From: RCIO01 sp965232405
GTDB taxonomy: Bacteria > Pseudomonadota > Alphaproteobacteria > Rhizobiales > Rhizobiaceae
Assembly (NCBI GenBank): GCA_965232405.1
Contig: OZ246966.1
Coordinates: forward strand, 3,162,001 to 3,226,000
Reading direction: 5' to 3'
DNA length: 64,000 nt
A model generated the notes under the pieces. That model ran no database searches, was not told the origin of the DNA, and saw nothing but the letters and a program-made list of their open reading frames with translations. Positions 52,851-61,725 of this stretch are shown here, in pieces. The position numbers were made by a program, and so were the translations under genes. Position 1 is the stretch's first letter. Every line of letters begins with the position of its first letter.

Positions 52851-53546
52851 TCAATCGAAGATGTCGCCGATAGCGGCCTGTTCGGCCTCCTCCCACCGGC
52901 GCACGTCCTTGCCAACCTGCTCGATCTCCTTGTCGGTGAGGTGATGTGCACCGTCCTCGTCGATACGGCACAGGCTGAATGGTTCACCGACGCTGGGCGA
53001 TGTCAGGTCGAGTGCCTGCAAGACCCTCAGCACTGCAGCGCAACCGAAACGCACCGACCGCTCGGTCAGGTGGAAATGGGAGAGCAGCGAGCCAGCCTGT
53101 TGGGCCATTGGCGCGCCGCTGCCGATGGCATGGAAGCCCAAATCCCCGTAGTGGCCGATCATGCCGGAGGGGGTGATCTCCACGATCCAGGGTTCGCCGT
53201 TCCGCCATCCGGCTGCCATCACATAGGCAGACGGCGTTCCAGCGCCTTCCTCGCCCGGCACGTCGGGGATGAAGGTGTCGTAGTGATGGCGCAGGATCGG
53301 GAGGACCTGTTCCTGCAGCGCCCGGCCGATGTCCGGGGCTTCCAGAATCGCAGCGCTGTTTTCATTGAAGCATCGATCGACATCATACAGCACCGATCGC
53401 GCGCCACTGCCGCCCCAGGCCGCCAGGTCGCCCAGACTGTGCAGCTTCTCGGCGGGATATGTCATGCCTCGGCCCTTGTCTGTGATCTGTGAGTCGGAGC
53501 CAAGCACGACTCCATCCCGGCACACGGTGGCAAGCACGACGGTCAT
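52851..53546 (-). CDS. Free-standing proteasome beta-subunit-like Ntn hydrolase
   Basis: A 231-residue protein whose sequence opens MTVVLATVCRDGVVLGSDSQ. This is the start of a proteasome beta-type fold with Thr2 as the likely N-terminal nucleophile after Met removal, Asp/Ser at GSDSQ and a Lys in AEKLHSLGD. AIGSGAPMAQ and GCAAVLRVLQALDL correspond to later strands. No propeptide, ATPase partner or HslU-like gene is adjacent. It could be a self-processing amidohydrolase; whether it degrades proteins is unknown. Confidence 0.75.
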   Translation of the reverse strand: MTVVLATVCRDGVVLGSDSQITDKGRGMTYPAEKLHSLGDLAAWGGSGARSVLYDVDRCFNENSAAILEAPDIGRALQEQVLPILRHHYDTFIPDVPGEEGAGTPSAYVMAAGWRNGEPWIVEITPSGMIGHYGDLGFHAIGSGAPMAQQAGSLLSHFHLTERSVRFGCAAVLRVLQALDLTSPSVGEPFSLCRIDEDGAHHLTDKEIEQVGKDVRRWEEAEQAAIGDIFD

Positions 53547-53663
53547 GATTCGATCCTCTCAGGTCGGGTGTCCTGGACATTCCGGACACATATTGGGCGC
53601 TTGTCTCAAGTCAAACGCGCCAATACTGAACAGGGCGTCTTGTTGCACGTCGGTGAGCCTGCG

Positions 53664-54326
53664 TTAGGTTCCGACTAAGGAAGCGCGTATCGCTCCAAAA
53701 ACATCGCGGAACATGTCCTCCGTCAGCCGCCCGGTATTGGTGTTGTAGCGCGAGCAGTGATAGCTGCCGAACAGCCTGACGCCGCCAATGGCATGTTGTG
53801 AGCCGTGGCCGAACTTGAAAGCAGCAACGCGTTCGCCCAGCGCCCGCACCACCGACTGATGCGCTATGGTGCCCAGCGCCAAAATGGCCTGCAGGTCTGG
53901 AAACTGCCCTATCGTCGGCGTCAGAAACTGCCGGCAGGTGTTGATTTCAGGGCCGGTCGGCTTGTTCTCGGGCGGCACGCAGCGCACCGCATTGGTGATT
54001 GCCGTTCCGATCAGGCGAACGCCGTCGTCCGGCCGTGCATCGTACTGGCCCTCTGCGAAGCCAAACTCGCCCAGCGTGCGGTAGAGAAGATCGCCGGCAT
54101 AGTCGCCGGTGAAGGGCCGTCCGGTGCGGTTTGCGCCGCGCAGGCCGGGCGCCAGCCCGACGATCAGCAGCCGCACGCCGCCGGCACCTGCGTCGGGCAT
54201 GAAAGTCGGAACCGGCGCGTTGAACCAGCCGGGCTCCCTTTGCCGCCAGCCGGCGATGAAATCATGCAGGCGCGGGCAGAGCGCGCAGTCGCGGGGCGGC
54301 TCGCAGGCGGTCACCGGCTGCCTCAA
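53664..54326 (-). CDS. Uracil-DNA glycosylase, family-5-like (UdgB type)
   Basis: A 220-residue glycosylase. It has the cysteine pair DCALCPRLHDF, motif A LIVGLAPGLRGANRTGRPF, TNAVRCVPPENKPTGPE with a third Cys, NTCRQFL with a fourth, and motif B SYHCSRYNTNTGRLT. GLAPG is characteristic of family 5, which can remove uracil, hypoxanthine and other lesions, and the four Cys suit a 4Fe-4S cluster. No ATG is available; TTG 54326 overlaps the NYN stop as TTGA, implying coupled translation, with GTG 54314 as alternative. Confidence 0.85.
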   Translation of the reverse strand: MRQPVTACEPPRDCALCPRLHDFIAGWRQREPGWFNAPVPTFMPDAGAGGVRLLIVGLAPGLRGANRTGRPFTGDYAGDLLYRTLGEFGFAEGQYDARPDDGVRLIGTAITNAVRCVPPENKPTGPEINTCRQFLTPTIGQFPDLQAILALGTIAHQSVVRALGERVAAFKFGHGSQHAIGGVRLFGSYHCSRYNTNTGRLTEDMFRDVFGAIRASLVGT

Positions 54327-54913
54327 TATTCGTCGTCTTCGAGATCCTCGTCGGCTTCCGGCTCGGTCCTGCGCGGCGGACGCTCGGACGGGTCGCGGCC
54401 GATCTCGTTCTTCAGCGACATCACATCGATGAACTGGTCGGCCTGGCGGCGCAGATCGTCGGAAATCATGGGGGGCTGCGAGGCCATCGTCGAAACGATG
54501 CTCACCTTGCGGCCCCTGCGCTGCAGCGCCTCTACCAGCGTACGGAAGTCGCCGTCGCCGGAAAAGATCACGTAGTGGTCCACCACATCGGCCAGCTCGA
54601 GCGCGTCGATGGCAAGCTCGATGTCCATATTGCCCTTGATCTTCCGGCGGCCGGTCGAATCGGTGAATTCCTTGGCGGGCTTCGTCACCACGCGGTAGCC
54701 ATTGTAATCCAGCCAGTCGATCAGCGGCCTGATCGAGGAATATTCCTGATCCTCCACCAGCGCGGTGTAATAGTAGGCGCGCAGCAGATAGCCCTTTTTC
54801 CCGAACGCATCCAACAGCTTGCGGTAGTCGATGTCGAAACCGAGCGATCGCGAAGTGGCGTAGAGATTGGCCCCGTCGATAAACAGGGCGATCTTCTCGC
54901 GAGGGTCGAACAT
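54323..54913 (-). CDS. NYN-domain (LabA/DUF88) protein, putative ribonuclease
   Basis: A 196-residue PIN-like protein: KIALFIDGANLYATSRSLGF with the first catalytic Asp, IKGNMDIELAIDALELADVV with acidic residues, HYVIFSGDGDFRTLVEALQR, then GRKVSIVSTMASQP. An acidic tail follows (PEADEDLEDDEY). NYN domains bind Mg and cleave RNA in several systems. ATG 54913 has AAGGAA 8 bases upstream; the in-frame TTG at 54931 is less likely. It overlaps the uracil-DNA glycosylase gene by 4 bases. Confidence 0.87.
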   Translation of the reverse strand: MFDPREKIALFIDGANLYATSRSLGFDIDYRKLLDAFGKKGYLLRAYYYTALVEDQEYSSIRPLIDWLDYNGYRVVTKPAKEFTDSTGRRKIKGNMDIELAIDALELADVVDHYVIFSGDGDFRTLVEALQRRGRKVSIVSTMASQPPMISDDLRRQADQFIDVMSLKNEIGRDPSERPPRRTEPEADEDLEDDEY

Positions 54914-54956
54914 GGCAATTTCCTTCGTCAAAAAACCGTAGGGAGAAAACAGGCTG

Positions 54957-54977
54957 ACAACCGGATGGTTCGGTTGT
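54957..54977. promoter_or_regulatory. Inverted repeat between the NYN gene and rpoZ
   Basis: ACAACCG, seven bases, CGGTTGT: perfect 7-base arms 44 bases before the NYN start in the 259-base divergent spacer. It could be an operator or a 5' hairpin of the NYN transcript. Function is a guess. Confidence 0.4.
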
Positions 54978-55172
54978 TAGCAAACGCTTATAGGCTGCAA
55001 TTAGCGCTTCACCTGTGCGTTTTAAAGAGGTGCGCCGGGTTGTGCCCCGAAACCGCTTCATTCTGCGTCCACATGGCGCACGACATGGCGAGCGAATGCT
55101 TGAAATCCGGCGCGGTTCCCTATATGGAGCGCGCAATCTCCGGAAAATCCGATCGAACGAAAGGGGCGCCTG

Positions 55173-55571
55173 ATGGCCCGCGTTACCGTCGAAGACTGTA
55201 TCGACAAGGTTGATAACCGTTTTGAACTCGTCCTACTGGCAGGCCACCGCGCACGCCAGGTGTCGCAGGGACAGCCGATCACGATCGACCGCGACAACGA
55301 CAAGAACCCCGTTGTCGCGCTGCGCGAGATCGCCGAGGAGACGCTTTCGCCGGGCGATCTGAAGGAAGACCTGATCCATTCGCTGCAGAAGCATGTCGAG
55401 GTGGACGAGCCCGAAGCCGATGTGCCCGAGATCACCGCTGCCGATGCTGCCGAAACGCCCGATGCTCCGGATGCGCCGGAAGAAAGCATCGCTTTCGACC
55501 GCATGAGCGAGGACGAGCTGCTTGCCGGCATCGAAGGTCTGGTCCCGCCGGAAAAAAGCGACGACTTCTAG
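55173..55571 (+). CDS. rpoZ: RNA polymerase omega subunit
   Basis: Assembles with beta' in RNA polymerase and contributes to the ppGpp site. The 132-residue protein begins MARVTVEDCIDKVDNRFELV, then LLAGHRARQ, with DRDNDKNPVVALREIAEETL as the conserved helix. The long acidic C-terminal tail is typical of Rhizobiales. It lies directly before rsh, the (p)ppGpp enzyme, an order common in proteobacteria. Confidence 0.97.
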   Translation: MARVTVEDCIDKVDNRFELVLLAGHRARQVSQGQPITIDRDNDKNPVVALREIAEETLSPGDLKEDLIHSLQKHVEVDEPEADVPEITAADAAETPDAPDAPEESIAFDRMSEDELLAGIEGLVPPEKSDDF

Positions 55572-55621
55572 GCCACGGGCCTTTCGCGCCCTTTTCTTGG
55601 GCGCGCAAACAGGGCTATTTT

Positions 55622-55661
55622 GAACATGCGTCGTGAGCAATCGCGGCGCATGTTCCGTTTT
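55622..55661 (+). terminator. Stem-loop terminator after rpoZ
   Basis: GAACATGCGTCG pairs with CGGCGCATGTTC (11 of 12 Watson-Crick plus one G-T), with a 10-base loop, and CGTTTT follows. A smaller hairpin (CGCGCCC/GGGCGCG) lies at 55585-55605. It probably terminates or attenuates rpoZ transcription before rsh. Confidence 0.6.
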
Positions 55662-55688
55662 CAGCGAGATTTTCCGGGATAGCCGCCC

Positions 55689-57920
55689 ATGATGCGTCAG
55701 TATGAGCTTGTCGAGCGCGTTCAGCGCTACAAGCCCGACGTGAACGAGGCGCTTCTCAACAAGGCCTACATCTACGCCATGCAAAAGCATGGTCGCCAGA
55801 AGCGGGCCTCGGGCGATCCCTATTTTTCGCATCCGCTGGAAGTGGCCGCGATCCTCACCGACATGCATGCCGACGAGGCCACGATCGCCGTTGCGCTGCT
55901 GCACGACACGATTGAAGACACCACCGCTACGCGGGCCGAGATCGACGAGCTGTTCGGCCCCGACATGGGCCAGCTGGTCGAGGGGCTGACCAAGCTCAGC
56001 AAGATCGACCTCGTTTCCAAGAAGGCCGAGCAGGCGGAAAACCTGCGCAAGCTGCTCTTGGCGATTTCCGAAGACGTGCGCGTGCTGCTGGTAAAGCTTG
56101 CAGACCGGCTGCATAACATGCGCACGCTCGACCATGTGCCGCCCACGAAGCGCCAGCGCATCGCCGAAGAGACGATGGAGATCTATGCGCCGCTTGCCGG
56201 TCGAATGGGCATGCAGGACATGCGCGAGGAGCTCGAAGAACTCGCCTTCAGCCACATCAACCCCGAAGGTTATCGCGCGGTCACCGAGCGGCTGACGGAG
56301 CTCACCGAACACAGCGCGGGCGTCATTTCGGAAATCGAGACCGCGCTTTCGGCGCTGTTTGAGGGTTATGCAATCGACGCGACGGTGAAGAGCCGCCGCA
56401 AGAAGCCCTGGTCTGTGTTCCGCAAGATGGAGACCAAGGGACTGTCGTTCGAGCAGCTGTCCGACATTTTCGGCTTCCGTGTCATCGTCGACAAAGTGGA
56501 GGATTGTTACCGGGCGCTGGGCGCAATCCACTCGACCTGGTCGATGGTGCCCGGTCGCTTCAAGGACTACATCTCGACCCCGAAGCAAAACGACTACCAG
56601 TCGATCCACACCACGATTGTCGGCCCCTCGCGCCAACGCGTCGAACTGCAGATCAGGACGTGGGAAATGCACCGCGTCGCCGAATATGGCGTCGCCGCGC
56701 ATGCGATCTACAAGGACCTGCCCGCAAACGCCAACGGCGCCAGCCACGCGATTTCGCACGACACCAACGCCTATGGCTGGCTGCGGCGCACCATCGAGGC
56801 GCTGTCGGAGGGCGACAATCCCGAGGACTTCCTCGAAAACACCAAGCTGGAACTGTTTCAGGATCAGGTGTTCTGCTTCACGCCCAAGGGCATGCTGATC
56901 GCGCTGCCGCGCGGCGCAACGCCCATCGACTTTGCCTATGCGGTCCATACCGAAGTGGGTGACAGCTGCGTGGGCGCCAAGGTCAATGGCCGCATCATGC
57001 CGCTGATGACGGAACTCAAGAATGGCGACGAGGTGGAGATCATCCGCTCCAAGGCGCAGGTTCCGCCATCGGCATGGGAAAATGTCGTCGTCACCGGCAA
57101 GGCGCGCTCCGCCATCCGCCGCGCCACGCGCAACGCCATCCGCAAGCAGTATTCGGGCCTTGGCACACGCATTCTGGAACGCGCCTTCGAGCGCGCGGGC
57201 AAGACGTTTTCCAAGGATGCGCTGAAACCGGCGCTCAACAGACTGGCGCGCAAGGAGGTTGAGGACGTTTTGGCCTCGGTCGGGCGCGGCGAGTTGGCCT
57301 CGCCGGACGTCGTGAAAGCCGTATTCCCCGACTACAAGGACGAGCGCGTGACCCATCCGCCCAAGGAGCGGGAGGAGGGGTGGTTCAACATGCGCAACGC
57401 CGCCGGCATGCTGTTCCAGATCCCGGGTCGCTCGTCGCGCAAGGAGCGCAAGCAGGCGCAGGCTAAAGGTGGCGCGGTGCCTATCCGCGGCGTGTCCGGC
57501 GATCTGCCGGTCCGGTTTGCGCCCGAAGGCGCGGTGCCCGGCGACCGCATCGTCGGCATTCTTCAGCCCGGTTCCGGCATCACCATCTACCCGATCCAGT
57601 CTCCCTCGCTGACCGCTTATGACGACCAGCCCGACCGTTGGATCGACGTGCGCTGGGACATTGACGAAGACACCAAGGAGCGTTTTCCTGCGCGGGTGAC
57701 TGTCACGGCCATCAATGAACCGGGCTCGCTGGCAAACATCGCCCAGGTTGTCGCCAACAACGACGCCAACATTCACATGCTTTCCATGGTGCGCACCGCG
57801 CCCGACTTCACCGAGATGATTATCGACCTGGAGGTCTGGGACCTGAAGCAGCTCAACCGGCTGCTCTCCCAGCTGAAAGAACATTCCAGCGTCTCCGAAG
57901 CGCGGCGCGTCAACGGATGA
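55689..57920 (+). CDS. rsh: Bifunctional (p)ppGpp synthetase/hydrolase
   Basis: The single Rel/Spo homologue of alphaproteobacteria, setting the stringent-response alarmone level. The 743-residue protein has the HD hydrolase domain (SHPLEVAAILTDMHADEATI, LLHDTIEDT, KLADRLHNMRTL), the synthetase domain (DIFGFRVIVDKVEDCYRALG, GRFKDYISTPKQNDYQSIHT), a TGS domain (VFCFTPKGMLIALPRGATPI) and a C-terminal ACT domain. Both enzymatic parts look intact. Either of two adjacent ATG codons (55689, 55692) may serve as start. Confidence 0.97.
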   Translation: MMRQYELVERVQRYKPDVNEALLNKAYIYAMQKHGRQKRASGDPYFSHPLEVAAILTDMHADEATIAVALLHDTIEDTTATRAEIDELFGPDMGQLVEGLTKLSKIDLVSKKAEQAENLRKLLLAISEDVRVLLVKLADRLHNMRTLDHVPPTKRQRIAEETMEIYAPLAGRMGMQDMREELEELAFSHINPEGYRAVTERLTELTEHSAGVISEIETALSALFEGYAIDATVKSRRKKPWSVFRKMETKGLSFEQLSDIFGFRVIVDKVEDCYRALGAIHSTWSMVPGRFKDYISTPKQNDYQSIHTTIVGPSRQRVELQIRTWEMHRVAEYGVAAHAIYKDLPANANGASHAISHDTNAYGWLRRTIEALSEGDNPEDFLENTKLELFQDQVFCFTPKGMLIALPRGATPIDFAYAVHTEVGDSCVGAKVNGRIMPLMTELKNGDEVEIIRSKAQVPPSAWENVVVTGKARSAIRRATRNAIRKQYSGLGTRILERAFERAGKTFSKDALKPALNRLARKEVEDVLASVGRGELASPDVVKAVFPDYKDERVTHPPKEREEGWFNMRNAAGMLFQIPGRSSRKERKQAQAKGGAVPIRGVSGDLPVRFAPEGAVPGDRIVGILQPGSGITIYPIQSPSLTAYDDQPDRWIDVRWDIDEDTKERFPARVTVTAINEPGSLANIAQVVANNDANIHMLSMVRTAPDFTEMIIDLEVWDLKQLNRLLSQLKEHSSVSEARRVNG

Positions 57921-58204
57921 GGTGAAAGGGCCGGCCAGCAGCCAACGATGTACTGGACATCGTTCGCAGCGCTGGCGCCGTTCGCCACCCCGCCGGTCAA
58001 GCCGGCGGCCGCCCGCTGCAGAAGCAGGCATCCGACCTCCGGCAACGTCAGCCTTTTGGCGTGTTGTGGGCGCCGCAATGCCTCGTTATGGTGCCATGGG
58101 GTTGCAGGCGTGCTGGGGAAACATATTTACTTAACAAGCTGCCTATAGTCTCTGCAAATGGATGGAATCGCTGGGCGATTTCGGAAGCGAGATGACACGG
58201 GACA

Positions 58205-58795
58205 ATGCTGTTTCGACGCAGAAAACCCGCTGATTTCTGGGACCGGGTCCGCACGCTCGTGTGGCCCCGCCGTTCGGTGTGGCGCTCTGCGCAATATTTC
58301 GCCAAGCGTGTATTGAGGATCACCGCAACGCCGCATGCCATCGCAGCCGGTGTGGCGGCCGGCGTCTTTGCTTCCTTCACACCCTATCTGGGCTTCCATT
58401 TCGTCATTGCGGCCGCCGTCGCGCTTTGCCTGCGCGGCAATGTTGTCGCCTCCGCATTCGGAACCGTGGTTGGCAATCCGGTCACGTTCCCGTTCGTGTT
58501 TGGCGCCACGCTGGCGACCGGGCGGTTTGTGCTTTTTGGCCGCCATCCCGAAACCATCGAGCCGCTCAATCTGGGCTACACGCTCACCCACTTCAACTTC
58601 CACCATATCTGGGAGCCACTGTTGTGGCCGATGACGGTCGGGGGCCTCATTCTTGGAGGCATCGTGGCGCTTGTGGTCTATCTGCTGACGCGCTGGGGGA
58701 CGGCCATGTTCCGCGAGGAACGCCGCAAGCGGCTGGCCGAGCGCGCGAAACGCCGTGCCAAATCGGGCATGGCGACACAGCCGGGTACAGCCTGA
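58205..58795 (+). CDS. DUF2062 membrane protein
   Basis: A 196-residue inner-membrane protein. After a basic N terminus come hydrophobic segments, including ATPHAIAAGVAAGVFASFTP, YLGFHFVIAAAVALCLRGN and VVGNPVTFPFVFGATLATGR, which are the DUF2062 hallmark. The tail is strongly basic (ERRKRLAERAKRRAKS). The role is unknown. It follows rsh after a 284-base spacer without genes and precedes acpS by 12 bases, so it is probably the first gene of the acpS-recO transcript. Confidence 0.87.
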   Translation: MLFRRRKPADFWDRVRTLVWPRRSVWRSAQYFAKRVLRITATPHAIAAGVAAGVFASFTPYLGFHFVIAAAVALCLRGNVVASAFGTVVGNPVTFPFVFGATLATGRFVLFGRHPETIEPLNLGYTLTHFNFHHIWEPLLWPMTVGGLILGGIVALVVYLLTRWGTAMFREERRKRLAERAKRRAKSGMATQPGTA

Positions 58796-58807
58796 TATAG
58801 TGCGCGC

Positions 58808-59209
58808 ATGATTGTCGGCATCGGCAGCGATCTCATCGACATAAGACGTGTCTCCGGCACGCTCGACCGCTTTGGCGAGCGGTTCATCGAACGCGTCTTC
58901 ACGCCGATCGAGCGCGACCGCTCCGAGCGCCGCAACCAGCGCGCGGCATCCTATGCGAAACGGTTCGCGGCCAAGGAGGCTTGCGCCAAGGCGCTTGGCA
59001 CCGGCCTGTCGCGAGGCGTTTTCTGGCGCGATATGGGCGTCGTCAATCTCCGCGGCGGCAAACCGACAATGGCGCTGACCGGCGGTGCGGCGGAGCGCCT
59101 TGAGCAGCTCATGCCCAAGGGGCATCGCCCCTTCATCCACATCACCATCACAGACGACCACCCGTTGGCGCAGGCCTTTGTGATTATCGAAGCAATTCCC
59201 GACAAATAG
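58808..59209 (+). CDS. acpS: Holo-[acyl-carrier-protein] synthase
   Basis: Transfers 4'-phosphopantetheine from CoA to ACP, needed for fatty-acid synthesis. The 133-residue protein has MIVGIGSDLIDIRRV (metal-binding Asp) and RFAAKEACAKALGTG (Glu/Lys), ending FVIIEAIPDK. Length is typical. pdxJ, often next to acpS in proteobacteria, is not here; DUF2062 occupies the upstream position. Confidence 0.97.
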   Translation: MIVGIGSDLIDIRRVSGTLDRFGERFIERVFTPIERDRSERRNQRAASYAKRFAAKEACAKALGTGLSRGVFWRDMGVVNLRGGKPTMALTGGAAERLEQLMPKGHRPFIHITITDDHPLAQAFVIIEAIPDK

Positions 59210-59325
59210 TCGCGCCACAGGTTACCCGGCGTGCGTCTCACGCAGGCCGGATTGGCGTTGCCCCTGACGAAGCGAGGGTCTAAGAGGGCTGCGGCTCGGG
59301 GGCCGTTCGTGAAACCGAGGAAGAG

Positions 59326-60075
59326 ATGAGCGTGGCAGAAAAAAGTCAGAAAAAGTCGGGCGGACTTGGCGAAACGGTCAGTGTCATCGTCCAGGCACTC
59401 ATTTTGGCGCTCATCATCAGAACCTTCCTCTTCCAGCCTTTCTCCATCCCTTCGGGTTCGATGCGCCCGACCCTTCTTGAGGGCGACTATCTGTTCGTGA
59501 CCAAGTGGGCCTACGGATATTCGCGGCATTCGCTGCCGTTTTCCCCGCCGATCCTGGACGGACGCATCTGGGATGCGGAGCCCGAACGCGGCGATGTGGT
59601 CGTCTTCAAGCTGCCGCAGGACACCAGCTACGATTATATCAAGCGCGTGATCGGCCTGCCCGGCGACCGCATACAGATGCGCGACGGCCAGCTCTTCATC
59701 AACGACGAGGCGATCCAGCGCGAAAAGACCGGCGAGATCGACAATCCCGACATCACCGAGGTCAATCGCCCCGTCGAGGTCTGGCGCGAGACGTTGCCCA
59801 ATGGTGTGTCCTACGACACGCTGGATCTGACCAAGAACGGCATTGGCGACGACACGCGCGAATTCGTGGTGCCGCAGGGTCACTATTTCATGATGGGCGA
59901 CAACCGCGACAACTCCACCGACAGCCGTTTCACCGTGGGCTTCGTGCCGCATGAGAACCTTGTCGGCCGCGCCAATATCATCTTCTTCTCCATCGCCGGC
60001 GGTCACAGCCCGCTGGAGATCTGGCAGTGGCCGTCCGAGATGCGCGTCGACCGCCTGTTCGGCTGGGTGAAGTAG
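59326..60075 (+). CDS. lepB: Signal peptidase I
   Basis: Removes signal peptides of exported proteins at the inner membrane. The 249-residue protein has one N-terminal transmembrane helix (VSVIVQALILALIIRTFLF), catalytic Ser45 in IPSGSMRPTL and the base Lys106 in YDYIKRVIGLPGD. GHYFMMGDNRDNSTDSR is box D/E. It lies between acpS and rnc, 14 bases before the latter. Confidence 0.97.
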   Translation: MSVAEKSQKKSGGLGETVSVIVQALILALIIRTFLFQPFSIPSGSMRPTLLEGDYLFVTKWAYGYSRHSLPFSPPILDGRIWDAEPERGDVVVFKLPQDTSYDYIKRVIGLPGDRIQMRDGQLFINDEAIQREKTGEIDNPDITEVNRPVEVWRETLPNGVSYDTLDLTKNGIGDDTREFVVPQGHYFMMGDNRDNSTDSRFTVGFVPHENLVGRANIIFFSIAGGHSPLEIWQWPSEMRVDRLFGWVK

Positions 60076-60089
60076 GTTCGGGTGGAGCC

Positions 60090-60794
60090 ATGCCGCGCCG
60101 GACGCTGAGCGGCAGCGAGCTTGTCGAGGGCATCGAGGCCCTCACGGGTCACAAATTTGCCGACAGCAAGCTGCTTGAGCGCGCCCTGACCCATGCCAGC
60201 GCGCGCAAGGGCATCGACTATCAGCGGCTGGAGTTCCTCGGCGACCGCGTGTTGGGTCTGCTGATCTCGGAACTGTTGTTCTCCGTCTTTCCCGATGCGC
60301 CTGAGGGCGAACTCTCGGTCAGGCTGAACGCGTTGGTGAACGCCGAGGCGCTGGCCGAGATCGCCGAGGAGATCGGACTGCCGGCATTCATCGAAACGGG
60401 CGCCGAGATCCGCGCACTGTCCGGCCGCAAGCGGGTCAATGTGCGTGCCGACGTGGTGGAATCGCTGATCGCAGCACTTTATCTCGATGGTGGACTTGAA
60501 GCCGCCCGCGCTTTCGTAAGCCGGCATTGGGCTGAGCGCGCACAGGCCGCGGAGGCTGCGCGCCGGGACGCCAAGACGCAATTGCAGGAATGGGCGCATC
60601 AGGCCGTCGGCGAGCCGCCCACCTACGAAACGGAAGGCCGCACCGGGCCGGACCATGATCCACTGTTCACCGTGAAGGCCAAACTCAAGGGCCGCAAACC
60701 GGTCAGCGCCACCGGCCGCTCCAAGCGGGAGGCCGAGCAGAACGCAGCAACCGCCATGCTGGTGCGCGAAGGCGTGTGGGAGACAGGAACGTGA
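60090..60794 (+). CDS. rnc: Ribonuclease III
   Basis: Double-strand-specific RNase processing rRNA and mRNAs. The 234-residue protein has the signature RLEFLGDRVLGLL and DVVESLIAALYLDGG (Mg ligands), and a C-terminal double-stranded RNA-binding domain (KTQLQEWAHQAVGEPPTYET, KREAEQNAATAML). ATG 60090 follows GGTGGAG; the longer in-frame reading overlaps lepB. The stop overlaps the era GTG (GTGA). Confidence 0.97.
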   Translation: MPRRTLSGSELVEGIEALTGHKFADSKLLERALTHASARKGIDYQRLEFLGDRVLGLLISELLFSVFPDAPEGELSVRLNALVNAEALAEIAEEIGLPAFIETGAEIRALSGRKRVNVRADVVESLIAALYLDGGLEAARAFVSRHWAERAQAAEAARRDAKTQLQEWAHQAVGEPPTYETEGRTGPDHDPLFTVKAKLKGRKPVSATGRSKREAEQNAATAMLVREGVWETGT

Positions 60795-61711
60795 GTGCGG
60801 AAAACGAAACCACCACCGGCACGCGCTCCGGCTTCGTGGCGCTCATCGGTGCGCCGAATGCCGGCAAATCGACGCTGGTCAACCGGCTGGTCGGGGCCAA
60901 GGTGTCGATCGTCACCCACAAGGTGCAGACTACGCGGGCCATCGTGCGCGGCATTGCAACGCGCGGGAAAACCCAGATCGTGCTGGTCGACACGCCCGGC
61001 ATATTTCGCCCGCGCCGCAGGCTGGACGAAGCAATGGTGACCACCGCCTGGGGCGGCGCAAGGGATGCCGATCTGGTGCTGGTGCTGGTCGACGCCGAAC
61101 GCGCGCTGAAAGGCGACGCATTGGCGCTGCTGGAAAAGCTGGGCGATATCCGCCAGCCCAAGATCCTCTTGCTCAACAAGGTCGACCGCGTAAAGCGCGA
61201 AAATCTGTTGGCGCTCACGGCACAGGCGAATGAACTGGCCAGTTTCGAGCGCACCTTCATGATTTCCGCGCTTGACGGTTCCGGCTGCGATGACGTTCTG
61301 GACTATCTGGCCGACGCGCTGCCGGAAGGCCCCTGGTACTATCCCGAGGACCAGCTTTCAGATCTGCCGATGCGCCAGCTCGCGGCCGAGGTCACGCGCG
61401 AGAAGCTGTTTCTGAGGCTGCACGAGGAACTGCCTTACGCCTCCCATGTCGAGACCGAGAAATGGGAGGAGAAGAAGGACGGCTCGGTGCGCATCGAACA
61501 GGTTGTCTATGTCGAGCGCGACAGCCAGAAGAAGATCGTCATTGGCCGGAAAGGCGAGACCATCCGCGCCATCGGCGAGGCGTCCCGCAAGGAAATGGCG
61601 GAGATACTGGAACAGAAGGTGCATCTGTTCCTGTTTGTGAAGGTGCGTGAGAAATGGGGCGACGACCCCGAGCGCTACCGCGAGATGGGGCTTGAATTTC
61701 CCAAAAAATAG
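60791..61711 (+). CDS. era: GTPase Era
   Basis: Ribosome-assembly GTPase binding 16S rRNA near its 3' end. The 306-residue protein has GAPNAGKST (P loop), VDTPGIF, LLNKVDRVK, and a C-terminal KH domain with KIVIGRKGETIRAIGEASRK. The GTG start at 60791 overlaps the rnc stop, with AGGA just ahead, showing coupled translation; an earlier in-frame GTG at 60776 is less likely. Confidence 0.97.
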   Translation: MSAENETTTGTRSGFVALIGAPNAGKSTLVNRLVGAKVSIVTHKVQTTRAIVRGIATRGKTQIVLVDTPGIFRPRRRLDEAMVTTAWGGARDADLVLVLVDAERALKGDALALLEKLGDIRQPKILLLNKVDRVKRENLLALTAQANELASFERTFMISALDGSGCDDVLDYLADALPEGPWYYPEDQLSDLPMRQLAAEVTREKLFLRLHEELPYASHVETEKWEEKKDGSVRIEQVVYVERDSQKKIVIGRKGETIRAIGEASRKEMAEILEQKVHLFLFVKVREKWGDDPERYREMGLEFPKK

Positions 61712-61725
61712 TTCAGGTTTGAACA

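Noticed and set aside
55233..58031. 932-codon minus-strand frame
   Set aside because: Shadow of rpoZ and rsh, whose conserved motifs on the plus strand leave no doubt.
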